This document shows, piece by piece, positions 40,058-47,740 of a stretch of 64,000 nucleotides of DNA; the stretch's first letter is position 1; each line of letters starts with the position of its first letter. Below the pieces are notes generated by a model that was given only the letters and a program-made list of their open reading frames with translations, searched no databases and was not told where the DNA came from. A program made the position numbers and the translations under genes. The stretch covers positions 1 to 64,000 of the forward strand of contig NZ_JOIX01000030.1 of the NCBI RefSeq assembly GCF_000720175.1. The letters are read 5' to 3'. Source of the stretch: Streptomyces sp. NRRL S-337. GTDB lineage: Bacteria > Actinomycetota > Actinomycetes > Streptomycetales > Streptomycetaceae.

Positions 40058-41353
40058 TCACTTGAACCCCGTCGACCTGGGAGAGGTGGGCGCCGCCGCG
40101 CAGTACGGGTTTGCGGCGGGGCCGTATTGGTGCATGCGTCGAAGTCGAGGCGGAGGTCGCACAGGGTGCTGCGGAGGTTCTCGACGTAGGGGCGATGTGG
40201 ATGAGGGCGCCGCCGTGCCGCAGTGGCGGCAGGCGAAGAGCTCGTCGTCCTTCCGGGCGGCGTATTTGAACACCGTGGGCCGCAGGGCGAGGGAGGGGTC
40301 GGCGCCGCCGCGCAGGAAGGGCGCGGGGAACGTCAGCCGGAGTCCGGTGACGGAGACGGCGAGCAGGGGCAGCAGCGGGACGACCTCGTAGGCAAATCGC
40401 TGGCGGGTGCCGGCTGTTCGGTCGTGTAGGTGGCTCCACAGGAAATGGCCGGCGCCCGCGATGACGAGGCCGGCGGCGAGGTCGAGGCCGTGGAACACGG
40501 CCCGGCCGACGGCGTCGGAGGAAAGGAAGCCGAGGGCTTTCGGGCCCCAGAGCCGCATCTCGTAGCCGGGGCCGGCGCCGGCGCCGGCGCCGGTCGATGC
40601 GGGGAAGGTGAACCATCCCCAGGCGAGGGGAAAGGTGATCACCCCGGTGAACAGGAAGCCCCGGAAGGCGAGTTGGTGGGCGGCCCAGCGGGTGGCGGAA
40701 CGGGCGCCGAGGAATTTCAGGGAGCCCAGGTAGGTGGTCGCCAGTTGGGGCAGGGCGGTGGGCGCCTTACGGAAATTCTCGCGGGAGATGAGGGGGTGCC
40801 GGCCCTGCCGGAGCAGCCCGCGGGCGAGTGGTTCGCTGCCCCAGAGGGTGTGGCGGTAGGCGACGCGGATGGCGAAGAAGACGGCGGCCACGGCGTACGG
40901 GAGCAGCGTCGAGTCGGAGCCCCGGAGCAGGCGGCTGCCCAGAACGAGGCCGTTGGTGAGGGTGAGGGTGACGGCGAGGACGAGGAGCAGCGCGACGGCG
41001 GAGGGCGTGAGTGGGGCGCGGACGTTCCCTGTTGACCTGGTCCGCGTTGACCTGGTCCGCGGCGGGGCCATAGGTGCCTGAGGTCGGCCGGTCACCTCGC
41101 TACCGCCGGTTACCTGGCTACCGTTGGTCGCCTGGCTACCGCCGACCACCTCTCTGCCGTCGGTCGTCTCGCTACCGCCGGTCGCCCCGCTTTCGTCGGT
41201 CGGCCCGGTGTCGTCGGTCGATTCGGTGGCGTCGGTCGGCTTGGGGCTGCCGGTTGCCGCAGGTATACCGGTTGCGTGGTCCGCCTCGGTCCCGGCCGGG
41301 GTGGCGGCAGGGGCGGGTGGGGCGGCGTCCGGGTGCTGGGGCACGAGGCCCAC
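40058..41353 (-). CDS. Multi-pass membrane protein of unknown function, C-terminus frameshifted
   Basis: The frame is about 431 residues. Residues 1-100 are a Thr/Ser/Gly-rich repetitive tail (ESTDDTGPTDESGATGGSET). Four to six membrane segments follow (VALLLVLAVTLTLTNGLVLG, LPYAVAAVFFAIRVAY, GLDLAAGLVIAGAGHFLW, VVPLLPLLAVSVTGLRL) and then a FACRHCG motif. After that motif codon usage collapses in this frame, whereas a neighbouring frame gives YVENLRSTLCDLRLDFDAC with high third-position GC and stops at 40027. The C-terminus is therefore disrupted by indels near 40205-40225. GTG 41353 has a TATCTT box at leaderless distance. Confidence 0.6.
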   Translation of the reverse strand: MGLVPQHPDAAPPAPAATPAGTEADHATGIPAATGSPKPTDATESTDDTGPTDESGATGGSETTDGREVVGGSQATNGSQVTGGSEVTGRPQAPMAPPRTRSTRTRSTGNVRAPLTPSAVALLLVLAVTLTLTNGLVLGSRLLRGSDSTLLPYAVAAVFFAIRVAYRHTLWGSEPLARGLLRQGRHPLISRENFRKAPTALPQLATTYLGSLKFLGARSATRWAAHQLAFRGFLFTGVITFPLAWGWFTFPASTGAGAGAGPGYEMRLWGPKALGFLSSDAVGRAVFHGLDLAAGLVIAGAGHFLWSHLHDRTAGTRQRFAYEVVPLLPLLAVSVTGLRLTFPAPFLRGGADPSLALRPTVFKYAARKDDELFACRHCGTAAPSSTSPLRREPPQHPVRPPPRLRRMHQYGPAANPYCAAAPTSPRSTGFK

Positions 41354-41431
41354 GCTAGGAAGATACTGGGCGGTTCGCCCGTTTTTGTGGCCTCAGTGGG
41401 TGACGTATGCGGGAGGGATCGAGGCCCTCTC

Positions 41432-42001
41432 CTACCGGCAGGCGGGGGTCCGTCCCTCCAGGGCCTCGTGCCACCACAGGTCGCGGCCCGGCTTCCAGGA
41501 CACCGGCCGGGAGCAGCGGTTCACCACCAGGACCGTCCGTACGGGCGTCTCCCCCGCCGCGGCGGCGCGCGCCAGTGCGTGGTCGAGCAGCGGTTTCACC
41601 GGCCGTACCGCCCCGTCCCAGAACGCCGCGTCCGCCGTGATCACCACCCGCGTCGACGACTCCCGCGTACGCGCGACGAGTTCGGGCACCGTCAGGGAGA
41701 CCGGCAGGGTCGTCCGGATCGCCTCCAGTCGACCGCAGGCGAGCGTGGCGATCACGGATTCCGGCACCAACGGCAGGTGCACCGCGACCCGGTCACCGGC
41801 CCGGACCCCGAGCCGGGCGAGTGCGCCGGCGGCCCGTTCGGCCTGGTCCAGGAGCATGCCGTGGGTGAGCTCTTCCAGGCGGCCCGGTTCCCCGCTCCAG
41901 GTGAGGGCGACCCGCGAGGAATCGGGCTCTTGTATTTCCCCGGCGGGGTCTGCATGCTTGGTGATCACACGGCGCAACATGCGGATCAGCATGGAGATCA
42001 C
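41432..42001 (-). pseudogene. Truncated AMP-binding enzyme (acyl/acetyl-CoA synthetase fragment)
   Basis: The 189 residues correspond only to the N-terminal third of an acetyl-CoA-synthetase-like protein (LTYGMLLD-type motif here LTHGMLLDQAERAAGALARLGVRAGDRVAVHLPLVPESVIATLACGRLEA; RVVITADAAFWDGAVRPVKPLLDHAL). The AMP-binding P-loop and everything after it are missing, and no continuation is found to the left. It looks like a gene remnant. Confidence 0.75.
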
Positions 42002-42157
42002 GGATCAACGATCGCTGAACGTCCGCTGTACGGGGCCCCGCGCCCGCCCCTTCTCGCACCCAGGCAGCTGGCTCGCGCTCTGAAGTCCTGCCCCCTTCCG
42101 GTGCACTTCATCCCTCCTCTCCACTTCCGTTTTTCCGTCTTCCGTTGCCTGCCGTAC

Positions 42158-42206
42158 GTCGCACGGAGCCGTCGCACGGAGCCGTCGCACGGAGCCGTCG
42201 CACGAG
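42158..42206. repeat. 13-bp tandem repeat, nearly four copies
   Basis: GTCGCACGGAGCC occurs at 42158, 42171 and 42184, with a partial copy at 42197. It lies in non-coding DNA after the AMP-binding fragment. Confidence 0.7.
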
Positions 42207-42280
42207 CACGTCGTGTACGGCATGGCGCACGGCCAGCCGTACGTGACGCTGACCGCGGCCGGGGCGGTGGCCAGGCGGTG

Positions 42281-42418
42281 ATGACGGCCACGGCGGGCCT
42301 CGGGCTTAGGGCCGGCGGCGGGTCGGGCCCGTCCTTGGCGCTCCCGGCCGCGGCCTGCCTGGTCGCAGGCGGGGCGCTGGTACTCGTCCGCGTAGGGCGC
42401 CCGGGGCGGCGGCACTGA
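42281..42418 (+). CDS. Possible 45-residue ORF with one membrane segment and basic tail
   Basis: It reads MTATAGLGLRAGGG..., then LALPAAACLVAGGALVLVRV and GRPGRRH. A lone helix with a basic tail looks like the end of a cell-wall-anchored protein. It may be the last relic of a larger gene in this decayed stretch. No Shine-Dalgarno sequence is evident. Confidence 0.3.
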   Translation: MTATAGLGLRAGGGSGPSLALPAAACLVAGGALVLVRVGRPGRRH

Positions 42419-42547
42419 CCGGTCGACGGGCCGGGGAAAGGGGCCGGAAAAGGGCCGTCCCACGATGGCCGCCCCTTCCGGTCTGCGGCTGCGCCCACCC
42501 CTACCGGGCCGCGCCTCACACCCGCCCCTCCCGCCTCAGGTCCCGCC

Positions 42548-44194
42548 TCAGGTCCGGTCGCAGCTCCCGGCCATCGCCTCATAGCCCCCTTCCACATCGC
42601 ACACGTCCCCGAACCCCCGCGCCTCCAGGAGGGCCGCCGCGATCACCGAGCGGTTTCCGCTGCGGCAGTAGAGGACGACCGGGCGGGCCGGGTCCAGTTC
42701 GGTGATGCGGTCCGGGAGGGTGGCCAACGGGATGCTGCGGGCGCCCGGGAGCGCGCCCGCCGCGTACTCGGCGGGATTGCGGACGTCCACCAGCTGGGCC
42801 CGGGAGAATCGGCCGCCGGTATCGGGACCCGTAGCCGTATCCGTATCCCAACCCGGATCCGTACCCATCGCCGTAGCCGTACCCGTAGCTGTACCGGTAG
42901 TCGTATCCGAAGCCGCAGTCAGGTCCGCATCCGGGGCGCCGACGGGCAACTCACGCCACGCCTGCGGGAGTTCCTCAGGTCGGACGCGGTGGCTGCGGCG
43001 GACCAGTGCGGGTTCCTGGTCCAATACGGCGGCTGGGTCGGGGAGATGGCCCAGGACGTGGTCGTAGCCGATGCGGGCGAGCCGCAGGCGGGCCTCCCGT
43101 TCCTTACCCGGGTCGGCGAGCAGCACGATCGGGGTGCCCGGGGCGACCACGCTGCCCGCGTACTCCGCGAACCGCGTGTCCAGGCTCGTGTGCAGCGACC
43201 CCTTCAGATGCGCCCGGGTGTAGGAGGCCAGCGGCCGGCAGTCCAGCAGCACGGCACCCTGCTGGTCGCGGGCCGCGAGGGCCTCCTCCAGGGTGAGGGC
43301 GGGCGGTTCGGCGGCATCCAGGAGCGGGTGCCCGTCCCGGTTGAGGGCGGCGTCGTGGGCGAAGTAGCCGGGTGTGGCGGGCTGTCCGGCGGTGACCAGC
43401 CGCACGAATTCGGCCACCGGCATGGGCTGCAGGGCGTAGTTGAGGCGTCGCTGGTCCCCGATGGTGGAGCTGGTCTCGGTGGACAGGCTCCGGCCGCAGG
43501 CCGATCCGGCGCCGTGTGCGGGAAAGACCCGGGTCGCGTCCGGGAGCGTCAGGAGCTTGGTGTGCAGGGAGTGGTGCAGGCGTACGGCCATGTCGTGCGG
43601 GGAGTGGCCGGCGGCGGAGAGCAGGTCGGGGCGGCCGACATCACCGACGAACAGGGTGTCGCCGGTGAGCACGCCGAACGGCACGGGATCGTCGGGGTTT
43701 TCGTGGACGACCAGACAGAGGGACTCCAGGGTGTGGCCAGGGGTGGCGAGCACGGTGAGGGTGACGCCCCCGCGCCTGCCCCCGCGCGCGCCACCGTCCT
43801 GCTGACCGCCCCCGCCCTCATCCCGGTTCCCCTCATCCCGGTTCCCCTCACCCCCGTTCCCGCAGGTCCCCCCGTTCGCCCCGTTGCCCGCCTCCCCGAG
43901 GAAGATGCGCTCGCCGTCGCGTAACCGCCGTATGGGGAAGCCGGTTCGGGCGGCCTCTCCGAAGGCGATGGTGGCGCCGGTGGCGCGGGCGAGTTCGAGG
44001 TGTCCGGAGAGGAAGTCGGCGTGCACGTGCGTCTCGATGACGAGCTCGATGCGCAGGCCGGCGGCCGCCGCGTCCTGGAGGTAGTCGTCGATGTCACGGC
44101 GCGGATCGACGAGGACGGCGCGTCCGGTGGTCTCGTCACCGATCAGGTACGACGCCTGGGAGAGGCAGTCGAGGTAGTACTGCGCGAAGTGCAC
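42548..44194 (-). CDS. Persulfide dioxygenase-type MBL-fold protein fused to two rhodanese domains
   Basis: The protein is about 548 residues. The MBL domain has THVHADFLSGH, ATPGHT, GDTLFVGDVGRPDL and PAHGAGSACG, the ETHE1-like persulfide dioxygenase pattern. The first rhodanese-like domain lacks a catalytic Cys (LLADPG); the second has an intact CRSGNRS loop. Two inserts are low complexity: a Gly/Asn/Asp-rich block inside the MBL domain and a Thr/Gly/Asp repeat block between rhodaneses. GTG 44194 has GGAGG 6 nt upstream. It likely oxidises glutathione- or mycothiol-type persulfide to sulfite, downstream of the SQR encoded at 46.5 kb. Confidence 0.9.
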   Translation of the reverse strand: MHFAQYYLDCLSQASYLIGDETTGRAVLVDPRRDIDDYLQDAAAAGLRIELVIETHVHADFLSGHLELARATGATIAFGEAARTGFPIRRLRDGERIFLGEAGNGANGGTCGNGGEGNRDEGNRDEGGGGQQDGGARGGRRGGVTLTVLATPGHTLESLCLVVHENPDDPVPFGVLTGDTLFVGDVGRPDLLSAAGHSPHDMAVRLHHSLHTKLLTLPDATRVFPAHGAGSACGRSLSTETSSTIGDQRRLNYALQPMPVAEFVRLVTAGQPATPGYFAHDAALNRDGHPLLDAAEPPALTLEEALAARDQQGAVLLDCRPLASYTRAHLKGSLHTSLDTRFAEYAGSVVAPGTPIVLLADPGKEREARLRLARIGYDHVLGHLPDPAAVLDQEPALVRRSHRVRPEELPQAWRELPVGAPDADLTAASDTTTGTATGTATAMGTDPGWDTDTATGPDTGGRFSRAQLVDVRNPAEYAAGALPGARSIPLATLPDRITELDPARPVVLYCRSGNRSVIAAALLEARGFGDVCDVEGGYEAMAGSCDRT

Positions 44195-44277
44195 GGTCGG
44201 CCTCCAGGGGTGGGCGCCCCGGGCGGCGGCTGAGGTCCGCTCGGGCGGGCGGGACGATGCGTTGTGCGGATGCACGG

Positions 44278-44289
44278 ATGTACGTACAT
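44278..44289. promoter_or_regulatory. 12-bp perfect palindrome ATGTACGTACAT in the divergent sulfur promoter region
   Basis: It lies 84 bp before the dioxygenase start and 112 bp before the GntR start. GT-rich palindromes with GTxxxxAC symmetry are typical operators of HutC-type GntR regulators, so this is the best candidate site for the adjacent regulator. Confidence 0.6.
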
Positions 44290-44400
44290 TAGGGAGCCGG
44301 GTTGGCGGGCGACAAGCCGGGTTCCGATGCGAGCGCCCCGAGCTGACCCGGCATCAGCCGATCCGATCCGTCCCCCAGGCCGCGGAGGGGTATCCCGCAC

Positions 44401-45474
44401 ATGTCGACCGAACCGGCAGACCCCCCGCACGGTGGGCACGGTACGAACCGTGAGCACGGCATGAACCATGAGCATGGTGCGCACAGCGCTCGCGAGGCGC
44501 ATGCCGCCCCCGGCGCGCACGCCCCGCGCCCCCTGGACCGGCGCTCGCCGCTCCCCCTCTGGGCGCAGCTCCTCGCCGATCTGCGCCGTCGGATGGACGC
44601 CGGCGCGTTCACCGAGGAGTTCCCCGCAGAGCACCGGCTCACCGTCGAGTACGAGGTCAGCCGGCACACCGTCCGCGAGGCGCTGCGCAAGCTGCGCGCC
44701 GACGGCCTGGTGATCGCCGAACGCGGGCGCGCCAGCCGCCTGGACCCCCGCCGCATACAGCAGCCGCTCGGCTCGCTCTACAGCCTCTTCCGGGAACTGG
44801 AGGGGCAGGGCGTGGAGCAGCGTAGTGAAGTGCTGCGTCTCGAACGGACCGCGGACGGCACGATCGCCGGCCATCTGGGGCTGGTGCCGGACGCACCCCT
44901 GGTCGTACTGGAGCGGCTGCGGCTCGCGGACGGTGAACCGCTCGCCCACGACACCGCGTATCTGCCCGCCGAGATCGCCGAGCCCCTGCTGGACGCGGAC
45001 TTCGGGCACACCTCCCTCTACGGCGAGCTGTCGCGGCGCTGTGCGGTGAAGGTCACCGGTGGCCGGGAGCGGATCCAGCCGTTCCTGCCGGACATCCGGC
45101 AGGCGTGGCTGCTGGGGCTGGCCGACCGGGAGCCGGCGTTCGCGATCGAGCGGCTGGGGCGGTCCGGGGAACGGCCGGTGGAATGGCGCGAAACGGTGGT
45201 CCGCGGTGACCGGTTCACGTTCGTGGCGGAGTGGTCGGACAGCAGCCCGGCCGTCGCACTGGCCCCGCGCGCGGCGACCCCGCCCGCCGCCCCACCTCCG
45301 CACGCCGCGGGCCCCGCCGCCCGGCACGCCGCGGGCCTCTCCGCCCCGCACGCCTCGTCCCCGCCCCCGGCCCCCTCCCCGGATCCGTCCGCGCATGCAA
45401 CCTCGGATCCGAATCCGTCCGCGCATGCGCCCTCGGAACCGTCCGCGCATCCCTCCTCGTGTCCGTCCGCCTAG
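44401..45474 (+). CDS. GntR-family (HutC subfamily) regulator of the sulfur island
   Basis: The protein is 357 residues. A His/Gly-rich N-terminal tail (about 45 residues) precedes the winged HTH (LPLWAQLLADLRRRMDAGAFTEEFPAEHRLTVEYEVSRHTVREALRKLRADGLV). A UTRA effector domain follows (GHLGLVPDAPLVVLERLRLADGEPLAHDTAYLP, AFAIERLGRSGERPVEWRETVVRGDRF). The last 75 residues are repetitive Ala/Pro/Ser/His, unlike normal GntR proteins. It ends 1 bp before the TauE gene and probably controls the divergent dioxygenase gene and its own operon. Confidence 0.88.
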   Translation: MSTEPADPPHGGHGTNREHGMNHEHGAHSAREAHAAPGAHAPRPLDRRSPLPLWAQLLADLRRRMDAGAFTEEFPAEHRLTVEYEVSRHTVREALRKLRADGLVIAERGRASRLDPRRIQQPLGSLYSLFRELEGQGVEQRSEVLRLERTADGTIAGHLGLVPDAPLVVLERLRLADGEPLAHDTAYLPAEIAEPLLDADFGHTSLYGELSRRCAVKVTGGRERIQPFLPDIRQAWLLGLADREPAFAIERLGRSGERPVEWRETVVRGDRFTFVAEWSDSSPAVALAPRAATPPAAPPPHAAGPAARHAAGLSAPHASSPPPAPSPDPSAHATSDPNPSAHAPSEPSAHPSSCPSA

Positions 45475-45475
45475 C

Positions 45476-46405
45476 GTGTCCGTCCTCATAGCCGCCGCGG
45501 CGCTGCCGTGCGGGCTGCTGATCGGGCTGCTGCTGGGGGCGCTCGGCGGTGGCGGTTCGGTGCTCGCCGTGCCGGTGCTGGTGTACGTGCTGGGCCAGTC
45601 GCCGCACGAGGCGACCGCGGGTGCGCTGGTCGTCGTCACGGTCGGCGCGGTGTCCGGGCTGCTCTGCCATGCCCGCGCGGGCCGGGTCCGGTGGGCGTCC
45701 GGCGTCACCTTCGGCGCCCTCGGTACGGCCGGCAGCTACCTCGGCTCCCGGTGGAGTGCGGCGGTGCCCCCCGCCGTCCTGATGGCGGCGTTCGCCGGGC
45801 TGATGCTCGTCGTTGCAGCGCTGCTGCTGTTACGGGGCCGGAGCGAACGGCGTGCGGCACGGTCTGCCCCGCCTCCCCGCCGATCCGCGACCCGGTCGGC
45901 CCGATTACGCACGCCCCACCCGGACCACCCGAACCGCCCAGACCGCCATCCGGACCACTCGGACCACCATCCGGACAACCCGCCCCACCCGGACCACACA
46001 GGCCGCTCCCGCCCTCCGCACCCCGCCCTCCGCTCCGGCCGGGTCGCCGTGACCGCCTCCGCCGTCGGCCTGCTCACCGGCTTCTTCGGGGTCGGCGGTG
46101 GCTTCGTCGTCGTCCCGGCCCTCACCCTCGTCCTGGGCCTGGAGATGCCGGTCGCCATCGGCACCTCACTGCTCGTCATCCTCCTCAACTCCCTTACGGC
46201 GCTGGCGACCCGGGCCGGCACCGGCGCCCTGGACTGGCCGCTGCTGGCCGGCTTCGCGGCCTGCGCGGCGGTCGGCAGCCACCTGGGCAACCGCCTCACC
46301 AACCGGCTCCCCACCCAGGTCCTGACCACCGCCTTCGCCACCCTCGTCACGCTGCTCGCGCTCACCACGGCAGCGGCCGCCGTCCCCCGCCTGTGGCCCC
46401 CGTAG
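45476..46405 (+). CDS. TauE/SafE-family anion exporter (sulfite/thiosulfate export)
   Basis: The protein is about 309 residues with 7-8 membrane segments and the duplicated family motif: LLLGALGGGGSVLAVPVLVYVLG near the start and GFFGVGGGFVVVPALTLVLGLEMPVAIGTSLLVILLNS in the second half. The cytosolic loop between halves is expanded by a His/Pro/Asp/Arg repeat (residues about 135-170). GTG 45476 lies 1 bp after the gntR stop. Next to SQR and a persulfide dioxygenase it most likely exports sulfite or related anions. Confidence 0.88.
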   Translation: MSVLIAAAALPCGLLIGLLLGALGGGGSVLAVPVLVYVLGQSPHEATAGALVVVTVGAVSGLLCHARAGRVRWASGVTFGALGTAGSYLGSRWSAAVPPAVLMAAFAGLMLVVAALLLLRGRSERRAARSAPPPRRSATRSARLRTPHPDHPNRPDRHPDHSDHHPDNPPHPDHTGRSRPPHPALRSGRVAVTASAVGLLTGFFGVGGGFVVVPALTLVLGLEMPVAIGTSLLVILLNSLTALATRAGTGALDWPLLAGFAACAAVGSHLGNRLTNRLPTQVLTTAFATLVTLLALTTAAAAVPRLWPP

Positions 46406-46431
46406 CCGCGGACACCCACACCGGGACCGCC

Positions 46432-46491
46432 AGCAAGAACAACAGCAAGACCACCAGCAAGACCGTCAGCAAGAACCCCAGCGAGAACAAC
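46432..46491. repeat. 12-bp tandem repeat, five copies, between TauE and SQR genes
   Basis: Copies are AGCAAGAACAAC, AGCAAGACCACC, AGCAAGACCGTC, AGCAAGAACCCC and AGCGAGAACAAC. They lie directly before the Shine-Dalgarno sequence of the SQR gene. In one frame they would read Ser-Lys-Asn/Thr repeats, but no gene uses that frame. Confidence 0.75.
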
Positions 46492-46516
46492 TCCCCACCC
46501 CCGTAGGAGGAACCAG

Positions 46517-47722
46517 ATGTCCACCGCCCCCGCCCGCCACCAGGTCCTCATTGTCGGCGGCGGCACCGCAGGCATCACCGTCGCCGCCCGGTTACGCCGG
46601 GCCGGGGTCACGGACATCGCCCTGCTGGAGCCGTCCGAGACGCACTGGTACCAGCCGCTGTGGACCCTCGTCGGCGGCGGGCAGGCGCCGTTGCGCGCCT
46701 CGCTGCGTACCGAGGCGGAGCTGATACCGCCCGGTGTGCGCTGGCTGCGGGAGCGCGCCACCGGCGTGGACCCGGTGGCGCGTACCGTCACCACCGCCTC
46801 CGGCCGGGTGCTCTCCTACGGGCGGCTGGTCCTCGCGCCCGGTCTGCACCTCGACTGGGACGGCGTGCCGGGGCTGGCCGCCGCCCTGGGCCACGGCGGG
46901 GTGAGCAGCAACTACCGGCCCGACCTCGCCCCGTTCACCTGGGACCTGATCCGCCGGATGCGGCGGGGTACCGCGCTGTTCACCATGCCGTCGGGGCCGG
47001 TGAAGTGCGGCGGCGCACCGCAGAAGATCGCGTACCTGGCGGCCGATTACTGGCGCAAGCGCGGCGTGCTCGGCAACATCCGCACGATCCTGGTGCTGCC
47101 CGAACCGGCGATGTTCAAGGTCCCGGTCTTCTCGCGGGCGCTGACGGAGACGGCCCGGCGCTACGGCATCGAGGTGCGACTGAGTTCGGAGATGACCCGC
47201 CTGGACGGTGCGGCACGCGAGGCGGAAATCACCGATCACACCACCGGCGCCACGGAGACGGTCCGCTACGACCTGCTGCACGCGGTACCGCCGCAGCGGG
47301 CCCCCGAGTGGCTGGCGAACGGCCCGCTGGCCGACCCCGGTTCCCCCCAGGGGTACGTCAAGGCCGACCGCGAAACCCTCCAACACCCGGATTTCCCCAC
47401 GGTTTTCGCCCTGGGGGACGTGGCGGCGCTGCCCACCTCCAAGACGGGCGCGGCGGTCCGCAAACAGGCCCCGGTCGTGGTCGCCAACCTCCTCGCGGGT
47501 CTGCGCGGCCGCCCGGCCACCGCACGCTACGACGGGTACACCTCCTGCCCGCTGGTCACCGCGCGGCACAAGATGCTGCTCGCCGAATTCGACTACGACC
47601 TGCGGCCCGCCCCCTCGTTCCCCTTCCTCGACACGACCCGGGAGCGGACCGACATGTGGTTCCTCAAGCGGTACGGCCTGCCCCAGCTCTACTTCAAGGG
47701 CATGCTCAAGGGCCTTGCGTAG
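46517..47722 (+). CDS. Sulfide:quinone oxidoreductase-type FAD flavoprotein
   Basis: The protein is 401 residues. It starts with an FAD Rossmann motif (VLIVGGGTAGITVAARL). HWYQPLWTLVGGG and the conserved GPVKCGGAPQKIAYL with an active-site Cys are the SQR pattern. ALGDVAALPTSKTGAAVRKQAPVV binds FAD near the C-terminus, and it ends with an amphipathic stretch (LKRYGLPQLYFKGMLKG) suited to membrane contact. The Shine-Dalgarno sequence is GGAGGA, 5 nt before the ATG. It oxidises sulfide to persulfide and passes electrons to quinone. Confidence 0.9.
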   Translation: MSTAPARHQVLIVGGGTAGITVAARLRRAGVTDIALLEPSETHWYQPLWTLVGGGQAPLRASLRTEAELIPPGVRWLRERATGVDPVARTVTTASGRVLSYGRLVLAPGLHLDWDGVPGLAAALGHGGVSSNYRPDLAPFTWDLIRRMRRGTALFTMPSGPVKCGGAPQKIAYLAADYWRKRGVLGNIRTILVLPEPAMFKVPVFSRALTETARRYGIEVRLSSEMTRLDGAAREAEITDHTTGATETVRYDLLHAVPPQRAPEWLANGPLADPGSPQGYVKADRETLQHPDFPTVFALGDVAALPTSKTGAAVRKQAPVVVANLLAGLRGRPATARYDGYTSCPLVTARHKMLLAEFDYDLRPAPSFPFLDTTRERTDMWFLKRYGLPQLYFKGMLKGLA

Positions 47723-47740
47723 CCGCGGCGCTGACGTGGG

